Of a DNA stretch of 64,000 bases, positions 45,242 through 57,488 are shown one piece after another. The position numbers were made by a program, and so were the translations under genes. Location: the NCBI GenBank assembly GCA_030789695.1, contig JAULAV010002416.1, positions 609,212 to 673,211 of the forward strand, given 5' to 3'. The notes below the pieces were generated by a model, which was given only the letters and a program-made list of their open reading frames with translations, did no database searches and was not told the DNA's origin. The DNA is from Scilla litardierei (taxonomy: Eukaryota > Streptophyta > Magnoliopsida > Asparagales > Asparagaceae). Each line of letters opens with the position of its first letter. Within the stretch, counting starts at the first letter, position 1.

Positions 45242-47089
45242 TGTTGGATCTGGATTTGGATCCTAGCCTAGAGGGGGTGAATAGGCTTATAAAAATAATT
45301 CGTGCAACCCACGAATAAGCACACGCAGTTATAGCAGCAACAGGGTAAATAAAAAGCAGACACAGAGTACACTGTAGATTTACCCTGGTTCGGTCGTCCC
45401 TTCGACATACTCCAGCCCCCAAAGCAGATACTAGTATTGAATAGCGCAATAGGTACAAAACCACAAGTTAGAGCACGCTCAGAGCACCCTCTACGTCTCT
45501 ACACTCGCCAGGCTCTCAGTACCCCACACACAGTGTTTCCTCTCACTACCAATCCTAGTAATGCTTTCTACCAACTAGTCCCAAACTAGCTGGGTCCCAC
45601 TTGTCTAGCCCCAACCAGACAAGTCTCAAAATAGTCACAAAATAAATGGTAAAGTTTTCCCCTACGAGGATCTAACACAACAACTACACAAAATAATAAT
45701 AAATAGAGTTTAGGAATCTCAGTTTGTGTAGCGGCGATGTCCTCGTCAATCAGCGCGGGTCAGATCAATCTGACAAGTAGTAGTCTCTGATGTCCCCTCA
45801 ATAGTTTGCCCCCGCTCTATGAAACTTGCACCCTCTGCGTGAGTCGAGATTTAATTCCTTTGCTTGCTGCTCTTTGATGAAGTGCTCTTTGATGAAGGCA
45901 CCAAAAATTCGGCTCTGTGTGCTTTTTGTTTTGGCCCTGCACAGCAAAAACAACCAGTGAGGAGAGAAACAATTAATGAAGCAAGGTTCGCCCTGGGGAA
46001 ATATGATTGGTATGGCAAAAAAAAATAATGTGCGGCCTCTTGATTTAAACAAAATTTTGGCTGCCTGAGGATTCTCTTCGGCCCCCTCTTTTTTTTGTGC
46101 GGCAGCTCCCCTGAGATTTCTTTTGTGCGGCTGCTTCAAGGTTGTGCAGCTTTTCCTTTTTGGTTCTCCTTTGATGGCCGGTGCTTTGAGATCAAGGGGA
46201 AAGAAATAAAAAATAATAATAATAATGTTTAAGTGCCCTCCCGAGATTTAATGCGCCATTCAATGTGCTCCTCTGCAAATAAATTCGGCCTTCTCAACAA
46301 GTTTGTGTTTGAATGAAAAAAAAGACAACTCGGCCCCTCCTCTGTGCGTGAGCGGCTCTTGATTTAATGCAGCTGCCTCTTTCATGTGGGCTTCCTTTGA
46401 ATGAGCCGAACACAATTTTTGCTGCTCAGATTTTTGGTGGCCGCCGTACCCTGCAAAACAAAAGAGTCGCTTCTTGTCCTACAAAAAAACAAGGCTCTTA
46501 TTGAATGAAAGAGAGAGCAATAAAAGGTGCCAATTTTGATAATTTTGCATGCCCCTCTTGCAAGTTGACGTGGTGCCTCTCAATTGCCAAGGCAAATTAA
46601 TTTGGCCCTCCTCCTGGCTTTGAAGAAAGTGACATGCAGCTTGGAGACAATAGGAGCCGAATTTCTCCTTGGTTTCTATATGTCGCGCGCCTATGCAATT
46701 GATGAAGTGGGTTTTTATAGGAGGGAAGTAAGGGTTGTTTAGAGGGATATGATCAAATAGAATCCCTAGAGTTAAGGAATGGAAAATTTGTATTGGGATT
46801 GAATTGAAGTTTGAAAAGGAAATGGGTAGCAACAAATTTCCCTAATTGATTTGACCAAATCTCAAATAGATTTCATCTCCCATTATATTGACCAAGTCAA
46901 ACTTCTTTGAGCACACACTTCCTTTCTCTCCTAGGATGCTATATGAATAGCGATTTCTCCAACACGTTGACTTAGTCAACTCCTCAAGATTTACCCCTTT
47001 GCCAATCCTGAAATACACGTAACACACACGTTAAATAGTTCGCACGTTTGTCATCATCAAACCAAGATCCTAGATCATTGCTTCCAACA
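45242..47089 (-). repeat. Right LTR of F (5' LTR on the coding strand)
   Basis: TGTTGGATCTGGATTTGG...GATCATTGCTTCCAACA, 1,848 bp. On the minus strand it ends next to the primer site of F. The minus-strand TATA box is near 46710-46720. Confidence 0.93.
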
Positions 47090-47094
47090 ACCCA

Positions 47095-48728
47095 CAGCTC
47101 TTTTGAGGGCCATTCAGCGATGGAAGACGAGTGGAAGAAGAAGGAACTTCGTAGGAGCGACGAGGAGGAGAAACGAAGAAGATTGGGCATCTACAGCATG
47201 TCACTCGGCCGAGTGAAGCACTCACTCGGTCGAGCAAAGAAGCTCGCTCGGCCGACCAGACCGGACACACACAACAGAAGAATATCAGCGTGCCCTCGGC
47301 CGAGTGACGGTAGACCACTCGGCGGAGTGATGATAGACCACTCGGCCGAGTATGGAGATCCCCTCGCCCGAGTGGCACGGGAAAATCCATCCAAAAAAGA
47401 GGCCGACTTACTGGAAATCTACAGTCGACCTGAGAGTTCCAACTCGGCCGAGCATGGAATGCCCCTCGGCCGAGTGAGTAAAGCCACTCGGCCGAGTCAT
47501 CTCCGAAGACAGACCCCCGAAACCCCCGACTTACTGGAAATCTACAGGGTTTGTCACTCGGCTGAGTGACATTTGTCACTCGGCCGAGCCGTTCCGCCTG
47601 CTGCGTAAGTTGCGATTTCTGGGCTGCGCAGGGGCATTTTGGTCATGATTTTCTGGTCGATTTTGAAGGGTATTTAAACCCAGTTTTTGCCCTAGTTAAG
47701 GGGGACTTTTTAGAGCTTTTTGGCAGCCTTTTTGAGAGCTTTTTAGATCATTAGATTTAGCTTTTCTTTTGGGGATTAAAAGGCTACTCGTGTTGGATGC
47801 TATTGGATTCTCATTGGTTTGTTTATTCTCTTACCAAAAACCCTATTTTTATTAACAATTTCTCTATTGCAATGAATTGTGTTGATTTTATTATTGATTT
47901 TCCTAAGTATTGCATGATGATTAGTGAGTAGTGCCTTCGTCTTAGGGTGTAGGGATGAACCCTATAGACCCTATTTATAAATTGTGATGAATTGGTGAAA
48001 TTCTTGCTAGAATTGATTAGGGTTAGGTTGGGATTGATTAATTACGGATAGCTAAGGATTCATATCGATTAGGATTTGCAAGAGATTGGGTCCCAATTGA
48101 TAGGAAGCCCTAGAAATTCGATTTAGATTTACGATTGGACTTCTTTAGAATTGGTTTGCAAGAGATTGGACCAAAGCTAGGATTTTTAATCGTGTTTCTA
48201 TACCAATATCCGTTTGCAAGAGATTGGACGGGTAGGAACTATCTCAACCTAGGTCGTAGCTCGAGTTTGCATGAGAGTGGGCTCGAGATAAGATTGAATG
48301 ATGATGTCGTTCTTCACGCTAGCGGCTTAGGGTAGGGTTTGCAAGAGATTGGGCTCTACCCTAGGTTTGCTATAGACTGGCAATAGCACGAGAGCGTGAG
48401 CTTGGTTCTACATTTAGTTGCGACTAGTTCACCTAAAATTCAAGTCTAGCAATGATGAAACCTATGAATCACAACGATGAGATACGGTCCGTAGCGGGGA
48501 TTCCCTATCCATAGGCGCTTTATTTTATTGATATTTCTATCGACATTTGAACGATTGTGACTATTTTACCCCAAATTATTCTCGACCCTCTTGATAGCTA
48601 GGTGATTGGAAGAAGACACTGTTATTTGTTCCTCCCTGAGTTCGATACCCGCTCGCCGCTATATCATGCACTTGCGGTAAGACTACAAGTCGCTTGCCCC
48701 GGGTGTGTGTACTCCCGGGACCCGACCA
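47095..48728 (+). repeat. 3' LTR of H, second part
   Basis: It continues from CAGCTCTTTTGAGGGCC to CGGGACCCGACCA, matching 5' LTR positions from about 19414. It contains the third CACTCGGCCGAGTG array (about 47200-47590). In that array one motif unit (GGCGGAGTGATGATAGACCA, about 47323-47342) is present in addition to those of the 5' LTR. The TATA box is at 47671-47678. Confidence 0.95.
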
Positions 48729-49194
48729 CTCCGACCTTGCTGAATGCCAAGACAGTAGAAAATCCACATCTGGCTACATTTTTCTACTAGCCGAAGGTAC
48801 AATTTCATAGAGAAGCACTAAGAAAACTCTCATTGCTTCCTCTACTATGGAGGCAGAGTTTGTTGTGTGCTACGGGGCATCAAATCATGCAAAATGGCTG
48901 CAAAACTTCATTGCAGGACTGCGAATTGTCAACGGCATTGAAAGGCCACTAAAATTATATTGTGACAATAGAACAGCAGTCCTATATTCCAATAACAACA
49001 GGAGTTCGTCTAAATCTAGGCATATAGATATCAAATTCCTAGTTGTGAAAGAAAGAGTTCAGAATGGTTTAATAAGTATTGAGCATATAGGGACAAACTA
49101 TATGGTTGGAGATCCGCTCACTAAGTCGTTAAAGCCTTCAGCTTTTCATGAGCATGTAACTCATATGGGTGTTATAGATTTAGATGCCATTTGA
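48729..49194 (+). pseudogene. RNase H of C1, part after the H insertion
   Basis: After the CTCCG duplication the frame resumes with ECQDSRKSTSGYIF, one stop in place of the tryptophan before RSTKKT, then SSTMEAEFV, KLYCDNRTAVLYS and SRHIDIKF. These give the DED-type active site of copia RNase H. It ends with TGA after DLDAI at 49192-49194. The DSD of the first catalytic aspartate straddles the insertion point, with GYSDS at 19193-19209. Confidence 0.9.
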
Positions 49195-49611
49195 AAAGTG
49201 AGAGTATATTATGTTTGTCCAGCTTAATACATATTGTAATGTAATGACACTATTCGACTATTTAATAGTATTTAGTTCATTCAGTTATTATTATGATTTG
49301 AACTCCGATCTCATAAGTTTACTTTCAGTTGGACCAGTTGGAAATAAGCATGCATAGATCACTTAGCATGTAATTTCCATGCCACACATCCACGCTATCT
49401 ATGTCATTTAGTTGAATTGATACTTGTAATCAATGCGAGTTTAGTTGCATGAAATTTGGCAACAACTGCTCCTTTGGTTCCTGTATCAGTGAGACCAATG
49501 GACGCGATGTTTTAAATTCAGTTGTGTACATACATTCAGTTTTACAAAGTAATTTATGTATGATCAAGACGAGTTATTTATACACATGGCTATGTAGTCC
49601 AAGTGGGATAT
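49195..49611 (+). other. 3' untranslated region of C1
   Basis: AT-rich sequence without a supported gene. It ends in CCAAGTGGGATAT (about 49599-49611), the polypurine tract next to the 3' LTR. Confidence 0.75.
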
Positions 49612-50100
49612 TGTTGGAATTATGGACTTCATGTCTTTGTATATAACTCGTATTTGCATTTAGACGTGTGGACGCACACGTGATGCATTATTTATCACAT
49701 ATATATTACTAAAGAATTAATTTAGGACTTAATTGTAATGATCAAATTAAGTTTTATGGTCCTATTTAATTAATAAAAAGTGTGGGGACTTATTTGTAAA
49801 TGTGTGGAATTCCTGATGCAATTGCTAATTTGAGATGAGCTAATTAGTAAAATGCAAAATCTATAAATAAGGGGGTGTGGTCCCTTGTTGACGTACGCTA
49901 TATTCTTTTACGCTCTCATTTAGAAAAGTGTGTAAGACAAAAGAGAGAAGAAAAGGGCTTCTCATCTCACTCTCTCCATTCATACGATCAATAAGAAGAT
50001 CTACATCCGGATTTCTTCTTCTTCATGGATTCTGGTAATGTTCTGCACTCAATTCAAACAATTTCTAGACAAGATTCTTCAAGAATTTCAAGTTCTTTCA
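49612..50100 (+). repeat. 3' LTR of C1
   Basis: 489 bp with the same ends and TATAAATA box (49862-49869) as the 5' LTR. Followed by GCACT and the right part of X copy A. Confidence 0.95.
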
Positions 50101-50195
50101 GCACTTGCACCAAAATCTTTTTTTTTGTTTCCTATCACATGTTTTTATGCATCGGTGTTCGAGAACTTCAACAATTGGCTATAAAATGATGATTA
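50101..50195. repeat. X repeat copy A, right part
   Basis: It continues copy A after C1 from GCACTTGCACC to GATGATTA, where copy B follows without a gap. This A/B junction shows the uninterrupted sequence GATGATTATACATTTCC. Confidence 0.9.
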
Positions 50196-51140
50196 TACAT
50201 TTCCATCTTCAAGATTAGTTTGTTTTTTGTTTTTATTTTATTTTTATATAGTTGTTAGTTGAGATAAAGACGATAATGTAATTAAATACGAGTATTAAGC
50301 ACATGTCGTGGATATGAAGAAAAAACAATCTACAAAATTGATGTTCTATTTTAAAAATTTTCCTTATTAGATTGAAATACAAACAAAAAGAGTTTCTATT
50401 TGACTAGAGCTATTCAATGGAATATTTTGTTATATTATATTTGTTCAAACAGATATGAATTCTATGTTAATTTGAATTTCAATATATTTCATTTATTTTC
50501 AATCAAATTAGAAAACTATTTTCACATTAATTTCTATTTTTGTATGATTAATTTATTTATGGACAATAAAATATTTACAATTATACATACTTAAAAGCAT
50601 GAAACGTTTGTAAGTGACTTCCTAAAACCGGACTTCATACGGCTGGTCCATAATTATGTCTCATAAATCCATTCTATTTACTAAATAAACCCCCCACACA
50701 CGCTCGCATATTGACGCGGATTTTCCCTTTGAACACACGCTTGCATAATTACGCGGATTTTCCATTTGAATCCCCCCCTTGGCCATTTTCCTTTTCTTTT
50801 TTCATCCATCCATCATGCGCTGTCATACTCCACAAAGCCTACAAAAACCCTAATCCCTCCTTCAACTCAAAAACCCTAAAAAGAAAAAAAAATCCTCTTT
50901 TTATATCACTCTTTTGATCACATCTCTCACGTACGATGCCCGAATCCTCTTTTTATATCACTCTTTTGATCAAATATCATTTTTGTGAACTCAATGGTGA
51001 ACTCATATCCATTACACGCATTGATTGCATTAAAAGCATATAATGCACTTGCACCAAAATCTTTTGTTTTTTGTTTCTATAACATGTTTTTATGCATCTG
51101 TTTTCGAGAGCTTTAACAATTGGCTATAAAATGATGATTA
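50196..51140. repeat. X repeat copy B
   Basis: 945 bp from TACATTTCCATC to GATGATTA. It is closely similar to copy C over its whole length and slightly less so to copy A. It shares the ACGCGGATTTTCC words, the telo-box-like AAACCCTAA and the duplicated TTTTATATCACTC word. Its last five bases (GATTA, 51136-51140) are the left target duplication of element D. Confidence 0.9.
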
Positions 51141-51252
51141 TGTTATAAAGGGGCTTTTGTAGGCCCATTTGTATATTGGGTATCCACCCATTATGTAACC
51201 CTACTGCTATAAATACAGGGCTACGGGGTTCCTAGTCGCCAAGTTTACAACA
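51141..51252 (+). repeat. 5' LTR of D (112 bp)
   Basis: TGTTATAAAGGGGC...CCAAGTTTACAACA with TATAAATA at 51208-51215. This is unusually short for an element with coding capacity. Confidence 0.92.
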
Positions 51253-51574
51253 CGTTATCAGCACGCTCGAAGCTAAGCCGAACCTCTGCCGACGGATGAA
51301 CGCGACGCGAACGGGCTTCCTTCACCGAACGTCGCTAGATCCGGCGGGTAGGATCTAGAGATCTACAAGATAAATAGACCTTTTAAATGATAAATCGACG
51401 TTTTATCTCTAAAAATCAAATTTTTACGATGAAAACGCTGTTTTGAAGACTAAAATTTTTTAATAAAAATCATGTTTTTATAGTCTTCTTCCCCAAATTT
51501 TTTTAAACCCTAGAGGGATTTCTTTGTCACCGCGCGGCCAGCAACCGCGCACACGAAAACCCTCCCCCCTTCGT

Positions 51575-51800
51575 GATTTTCCTGCCGCCTGAAGCGGCGG
51601 CGTGCGACTGTCGCCTCCAGCAGTAGGGCTGTCGCCCGAAGCGGTGGACACCGCTGCCACCCCCGGGCAGCAAACGCCGCTACCCAGCCTGAAGCGGCAG
51701 ACACTGCTGCCGCCCCGGGCGGCAGCCGGCGCTGTCGCCTGACGCGGCAGACGCCTGCCGCCCCAGGCAGCAGCCGTCGTCGCCGCCCGAAGAGGCAGCG
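51575..51800. repeat. GC-rich stem-loop array in the D leader
   Basis: At least five units of a GCCGCCTGAAGCGGC type (inverted GCCGC and GCGGC around a short CTGAA or CCGAA loop), for example near 51582, 51628, 51688 and 51738. The surrounding sequence is AT-rich. The units include GCCGCC, the known core of the ERF-bound GCC box. The long minus-strand frames here are composition artefacts. Confidence 0.7.
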
Positions 51801-54800
51801 TCAAACCCCCCTCCCCGCGCGCACGAGACACGAAACCTAGCCACCTGTAGCGGCGACACGCGTGGCAAAACCCTAACTGCCCAAAGCGACGGTCCCTACG
51901 GCGGAAAACTTTTCCGCCCGCATGGGCCCGCACGAACGATCGCCTTCGATTACCCTAACTAGGGGTTTCCTCCAAAAACTTCGTTTTTACAAGTTCTTTT
52001 TTGTTAAATTCTGAATTATTACATGCTTTTTAATTCATCGCATTTTTAGAATATCTGATTATGATACGTTTAATAATTAGGAAGATCATGCGACCGCTCT
52101 GCCGTTAGTTAACTAACATAACGGTGTATGATGTTGCCCAGTGGTCCAATAATTATTAAACGAAAAATTTTCATGTCCATTATAAATTGCCTATGATGAT
52201 TAATTGCATGTGATGATTAATTGTCTGTGATGAAATTAAATGCATGTTGCATTTATCTGCGATGGGATGTTGTATATTTTTATTGCCTCTAGCATGAATT
52301 TACGCTTAAACACTATAAATGCATTGTAGAAAATTATATGTCTGCCGCATATTTAATGTTCTGTGATGAATATTTTATTTAGCATGCTAAAATCTCCATG
52401 ATATATTTTTAATGCCTGTAGCATAAATATATGTCTAAGATGAAATTATTTATATACCTGCAGAATATAACTAACATGTGTATATGTTTCAATTCATGTT
52501 ACCTAAGCATACATTCTAAAGCTCACATGCTTGATTTATTTGCAATGATAATTTAGTTTCTTTCAACTATTTTATTAGCATAACTTTTTAGTTTACAAGC
52601 TTCATATTATGTGTATGATAAATCATTAATTGTTGCATTTTTCACTGTTATATGATCATCCCATGCTTATGCTCATGCTCAAGATATGACGATACTTTAT
52701 GACAACAAACCAATCATGATTTCAAAAAGTTTAACATCATATCCACTTTGACAAAATGAACCTGAAGTTCAAAATCAAATTAAAAGTCAACACCCTTTCA
52801 CCCTAATAAAATAAAAATTAACAAATACGATGGATTATGCGACAACCATTTATGCGATTTCTTTTAGAGATATGCATTTTGCGGTAAAATAGATCTCTCA
52901 GATTTATGATTTATATAAACCAATATTGACACCAGCAGTTGTCATAACACCGCTAAACTCTTTTAGAGTAATCTCACTTTACGATGTATGATTCTTTAAT
53001 CTAGCCTTAAGTGTACGCCAGAAGTCGTGTCTTAATAGAAGGCTGAAAAATAATAAATTTCATACCCACGTATTTGTTTCCCCTTGAGCATGATTCTATA
53101 TCCACGCAATACTTGAATGGATCAATAAAAAATGACATGTAGACCATAATTAAGCATTCAAGTCGACTTTTAAAAGTCTCTCATAAATTATAAAAAGTGG
53201 AAATATAAAAACTAACTCATTTCCCTTGTATATGTCTACTTCGTACGACCAATATTCATTCTTCCTTATAAATGATAATAAGGAAGACTGAAAATATGGG
53301 AAGTCTTGAATAAAATGAGAAAGGGAAGATATGATATACCTCGACATGGAGTATGCAATGGCAACCCAATATTAGACCAGAAGTTCTAATAAGACCCATA
53401 ATGCTTTTTGCAACATGAATGGGCATTCACTTATGCCGTATAAAATATATACATATCTAGTCTAAATGACGAAAGTCAATTGACCTTATGTATATTTAGC
53501 TACTCTCCTAGGACAAATAAACTTTGAAAACAAATTTGATCTGTTGTCATAACATAATTCTAAATGAGCATAATTGTGGACGTAGGTTTTCTAGAGCATA
53601 CATCATACTATGAAACTTGTTGTTGTAACATAATTATCAGTCGTATTCTCTTGCAGTATATATGTGTTTAAAGGCATTACCACAATATTTCTTATTGATT
53701 TCATACTTTTTTACGCATTTTATTTTACTGTGAATGATTTGTTATCATGAATACTCCTAAAATAAGGATGCCATTTACTCTCTAAAACTTATAAAGTTTC
53801 GATGGATATTCGTTAAAACGAAATCCCTAATGACTCAAGAAATCAATGAAGCCTGAAGCTTTGTCCCATAATGATCCGCATAATAGTTAATGCGAAGATG
53901 TAATCCTTCACAGTTTGAACACAGTTCACCTATTACCGGACAAAATTAACTTGAGCTTTTTAATGGACTTTCAAAAGTCCCATATAAATTCGAACAGAGG
54001 AATTAATTTGGAACACCAGAAGTGTCCACAATCGACCAACGTTGGAACGATGTCACCCTCGATTGATGATGCAAGACATCATTAGTCAATCCCGTAAATT
54101 TGACGAACCCGAAGATTCTTCAAAAAGGGTAAAACTTTCATTGTCCCATTCAAAAGGGAAAAATGATTACGAGATCATCTCCATTCACGTGGACATTGAC
54201 TCTCCTCACTTCCTCAAACGAATTTAAGATGATAAACTATCATCATTAGAAAAATGAGACCTTTAGGCCTCTTAAGAGTATTTGAGGGATAAAAGTGGAC
54301 TCACACACTCCCTACATATGGCTGATGATGTACCTTAGAGTACTCATCTATATATCCTATTAAAATGGTCATAATCAAAACCTTGTTATCCAACCGCGGT
54401 CCAGATTATTATTAATCACAACAGACATATTACCTTACTGGGATACTGGTTGGGCTTTTACTTACCCTCATACCACCCTCAAAAATGCCGCAGTGGAACT
54501 TATTCATCGGGATTAACCATCCTGGATGAATATATTCCGAGATCCCCAAACGGGGGAGGCATTATTACACATCTTATAGATCGTGCCTTGACGGGTTCAT
54601 ATCCCCTGTTCTATGCTCAACCCCGTTGAAGTCGAGCTTATTGCGGAGTTTTTTTGGATAACACTTGGAATCAATTATATTTAACAACTGGAAGAAAGTT
54701 GAACACCCTGAAGTTTTGTGTTCACACACAGAGAATGGTTATATGTAAATCATTAAAATGATTTAAATGAATTACTTATCCATTAAAAATCCAGTTGTAG

Positions 54801-55654
54801 GTGACCATGCGGAAACATGCAATTACAATGCAAACCATCAAAATGCCTCCTTAGAACATATTTATATGAGTCTGTCATATAAACAGTTTCCGAGAACCCT
54901 TAACAGGGGAAGCGTTTAGAGCACATCTTATTGATGGTGCCATGATGAGTATACATCTCAATATCACCACTATAGACCATCAAAACGCAGAACTATTTAT
55001 CGGAAGATAAATAGATTCTAAGCACTCTGAACAGGAGAAGCATTTAAAATTACTTCTACTAAGACGTGCATTGATGGGCCCTCTTTTAAAGACTTTGATG
55101 AGATCCTGAAGATCCTTCACATCTTTAATTTCCTAGTATTAGGTTCAATAGAAGTATTATAATCATCCATGAGCCTGAAGCTCAATTGACCATTTAAAAA
55201 CATTAATACCTATGATCTGATTATCATAAATTGTGGTGAGATCCCAAAGAGCCACACTCATGAAACTGTTAAACAGTTACCAGACATAGCTACTGACAAT
55301 ATAAAAATTGTCAAATTCACATGTCCCTGCTACTAAAAATCCAGCTAGGATTGACATACCAAATATAATGGATGCAATCCACCAGTAGCAGAAGTGGATA
55401 TCCTCAATGGATGAGAGGACATACCACGAGGCTCCAAAGTGAGAAATAACTCCTGAAGACCCTAAAACAATACCACCACAGGAAAGTGAGCTCATCTCCA
55501 TATCCTCTCCCTTTCCAGAACCGCCAGAAGAGATGAATTTGGAATTAATTTAATATTGTATGTACATGGAGAGGTATTTGGATAAAACACACTTGTCGAC
55601 AATTACTCACATTTCATTTTGCCATTGATATCGTTCCCAATCTCCGTTTCCTGA

Positions 55655-55885
55655 AGCAAACACAGAAAGTTGGCCAGATTATGTGGAACGAGGCAATAAT
55701 AAGTTGATCGGGACTCATTTATGAAATGTGAAGTGTTTGGCCCTGAAGTCCTGATATCAAAAGATATCAAAGCTGTGGGTTACCGAGTATTGTATAAATA
55801 AATAAAATCGTATGTTATAAGTAAAACGCTATAGCATTAAAGGTTTATTTCGCAGAAACCAGGAAATAACCATGTAAGATAAGCT
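55655..55885 (+). pseudogene. Copia RT N-terminal remnant of D
   Basis: In one frame SWPDYVERGNN precedes a shifted frame EVFGPEVLISKDIKAVGYRV, which resembles the EVFGP...KPVGYKWVF block that opens the copia RT domain. After it several stops follow, and a third frame has the word QKPGNN where Q(R/K)PGIDY is expected. It is heavily decayed. I base the call on these blocks in the right order. Confidence 0.6.
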
Positions 55886-56013
55886 TAACTCACTTACAAA
55901 ATTATTTAAACTGATGCATCAGGCTCCCTGGTCATGGTTGCGAAAACCATTCGATTGGCAAAGAAAATTTTAGGCTATGTTGCTATGGATGATGAGACAA
56001 CATACCCGTACGA

Positions 56014-56190
56014 ACTACCATCCTGAAGATGAAACTACCATCCTGAAAATGAAACTATCATCCAGAAGATGAAACCATCATGCTGAAGATGAAACCATCA
56101 TCCCGAAGATGAAACCATCATCCAGAAGATGAATAATCATCCAGCAGATGAATTATCATCCAGAAGATGAAAATGTCATCTAGTTGATGA
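56014..56190 (+). repeat. 20-bp minisatellite in D
   Basis: Eight to nine units of an ACCATCCTGAAGATGAAACT type, the last ones 18 bp long. A 20-bp period would shift the frame in each unit, so the array arose after coding was lost or in non-coding sequence. Confidence 0.85.
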
Positions 56191-56909
56191 AGAAACATAG
56201 ATAATCGCAATCCACTAACACACCTGCTGGTTGTATGGATGCACATTAAGACCCCTTCCGTTCGATGGAAGAGGAGAATGATATCCTAGGTCATGAAGTG
56301 CCGTACTCAAGTGTCTTATGTACACTCCATTATCTAGTTAACTGCATGCGACTCTAGAAAGCATTGGCAGTAAACCCCTTAACCAGATACAGTGCAGCGC
56401 CTGCAGCGCAACATTGGACCAGAGATATGTAGCTTCTGCGCTACCTTCAAGGGTCAAGGATTATCCAACATGTTAAATGTATTTGCAGATACAGGTTACA
56501 GATCATCGCGATGACTACAACAAAGGAGCGACCAACTCCTGGCGACCAGCAAAGCATGCTTCCAAGGCAACATCAATCCCACCATCCCGAGAGGCTCATC
56601 GATCCAAGAAGCAAATCATAAGTATGCACAGCCAGGTCCTACAATACCTCGCAGACACAGTGACGATTGGGTCAGAGACGTGGTGCTACCTACCGAGTCT
56701 GCAGACCACTCCTCTTCAGAAGAGCTCCCTCAGATTCAGTAGCTGCCATAGATGAGCGATACTTGTATAGATGAGCGATGTCTTGTATAGATGAGCGATG
56801 CCTTGTACTTTGCACTTATTATCGAAACACTGTAAGAGATTGATGTATAGTTGCCTAGGAGATCTGCAAGCCTGCAGCTTGTACAGATCAAGGGGAGTCA
56901 AATGTAGTG

Positions 56910-57330
56910 TTGTACTCTTTTCCCTTGGCTATTGGTTTTTTCCACTGGGTTTTCCATAGCTAAAGGTTTTAACGAGGCAACCTCATTGACTCTGGATCCA
57001 GAAGTATCCACCCCTAAATACTTCCACTATCAGGAGAAGTTATGGAAAACTGTACTCTTTTTCCTTGGCTATTTGTTTTTTTCCACTGGGTTTTCCATAG
57101 CTAAAGGTTTTAACGAGGTAGTTATCCCTAACTTAGGATCCAGAAGTATCCACCTCTGATGATATCCATCAATCAGGGGATGTTATAGAGACTTGTACTC
57201 TTTTCCCTTAGCCACTAGTTTATCCCACTGAGTTTTCTATGGCAAAGGTTTTGACGAGGCAAGAACTCTTAACTTAGGATCCAGAAATATCCATACTCCC
57301 ATAGTCAGATAAGCTCTATGAACCCTGAAG
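56910..57330 (+). repeat. Three tandem copies of the copia 3' module in D
   Basis: Each copy (about 56913-57050, 57052-57185, 57190-57325) has TGTACTCTTTT, CACTGGGTTTTCCATAG or a variant, GGTTTTAACGAGGCA and GATCCAGAAGTATCCA. D2 has two copies at 12166-12430. The word pair is common in plant copia 3' ends; the triplication is specific to this element. Confidence 0.85.
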
Positions 57331-57371
57331 CGCTCATATACGGTTTACACCAATGGATGGATAAGGGGAAG

Positions 57372-57483
57372 TGTTATAAACGGGCTTTTGTAGGCCCATT
57401 TGTATATTGGGTATCCACCCATTATGTAACCATACTTCTATAAATACAGGGCTACGGGGTTCGTAGCCGCCAAGTTTACAACA
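57372..57483 (+). repeat. 3' LTR of D (112 bp)
   Basis: TGTTATAAACGGGC...CCAAGTTTACAACA, TATAAATA at 57439-57446. Its only clear differences from the 5' LTR are scattered substitutions and a GTAGCCG versus TAGTCG change. Confidence 0.92.
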
Positions 57484-57488
57484 GATTT

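Larger units (their letters stand above)
29985..47089 (-). mobile_element. Gag-only copia-like element F, split by G
   Basis: The LTRs are 29985-30967 plus 41107-42041 (left) and 45242-47089 (right), flanked by ACCCA (29980-29984 and 47090-47094). The coding strand is minus: primer site at 45228-45239, gag at 43342-45198, polypurine tract at about 42042-42054. The internal region is only 3.2 kb and has no pol. Without G the element is about 7 kb. The gag type and the primer site place it with Ty1/copia, and the large gag with a coiled coil and two knuckles suggests the SIRE-like group. Confidence 0.93.
19215..48728 (+). mobile_element. Athila-like element H, non-autonomous, split by F
   Basis: The LTR pair is 19215-21028 and 29786-29984 plus 47095-48728. 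Identical 5-bp flanks CTCCG lie at 19210-19214 and 48729-48733. The internal region (21029-29785) carries gag, protease and an env-like ORF but no reverse transcriptase, RNase H or integrase. It inserted in the RNase H domain of C1 in the same orientation. Confidence 0.95.
13307..50100 (+). mobile_element. Copia element C1, split by H, F and G
   Basis: The ends are LTR 13307-13787 and LTR 49612-50100, flanked by GCAGT (13302-13306) and GCACT (50101-50105). Copies B and C of repeat X show the empty site with GCACT, so one flank has a single mutation. The internal parts are 13788-19214 and 48729-49611. Joined across H the frame runs through the RNase H domain, which proves that the two halves are one element. 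Confidence 0.95.
51141..57483 (+). mobile_element. Short-LTR copia element D, decayed
   Basis: The LTRs of 112 bp each are 51141-51252 and 57372-57483, flanked by GATTA (51136-51140) and GATTT (57484-57488). The primer site starts directly after the 5' LTR with CGTTATCAGCACGCTCG, a site known in a group of plant copia elements. The internal region (about 6.1 kb) has no long frame. Copia traces are HTENG near 54715-54745 (integrase) and EVFGPEVLISKDIKAVGY at about 55730-55790 (start of RT). The stretches 52000-54700 and 54750-55650 hold only frame-broken sequence. Confidence 0.88.

Noticed and set aside
51478..51933. 151-codon minus-strand ORF in D
   Set aside because: Antisense shadow of the GC-rich stem-loop array with alanine and arginine runs.
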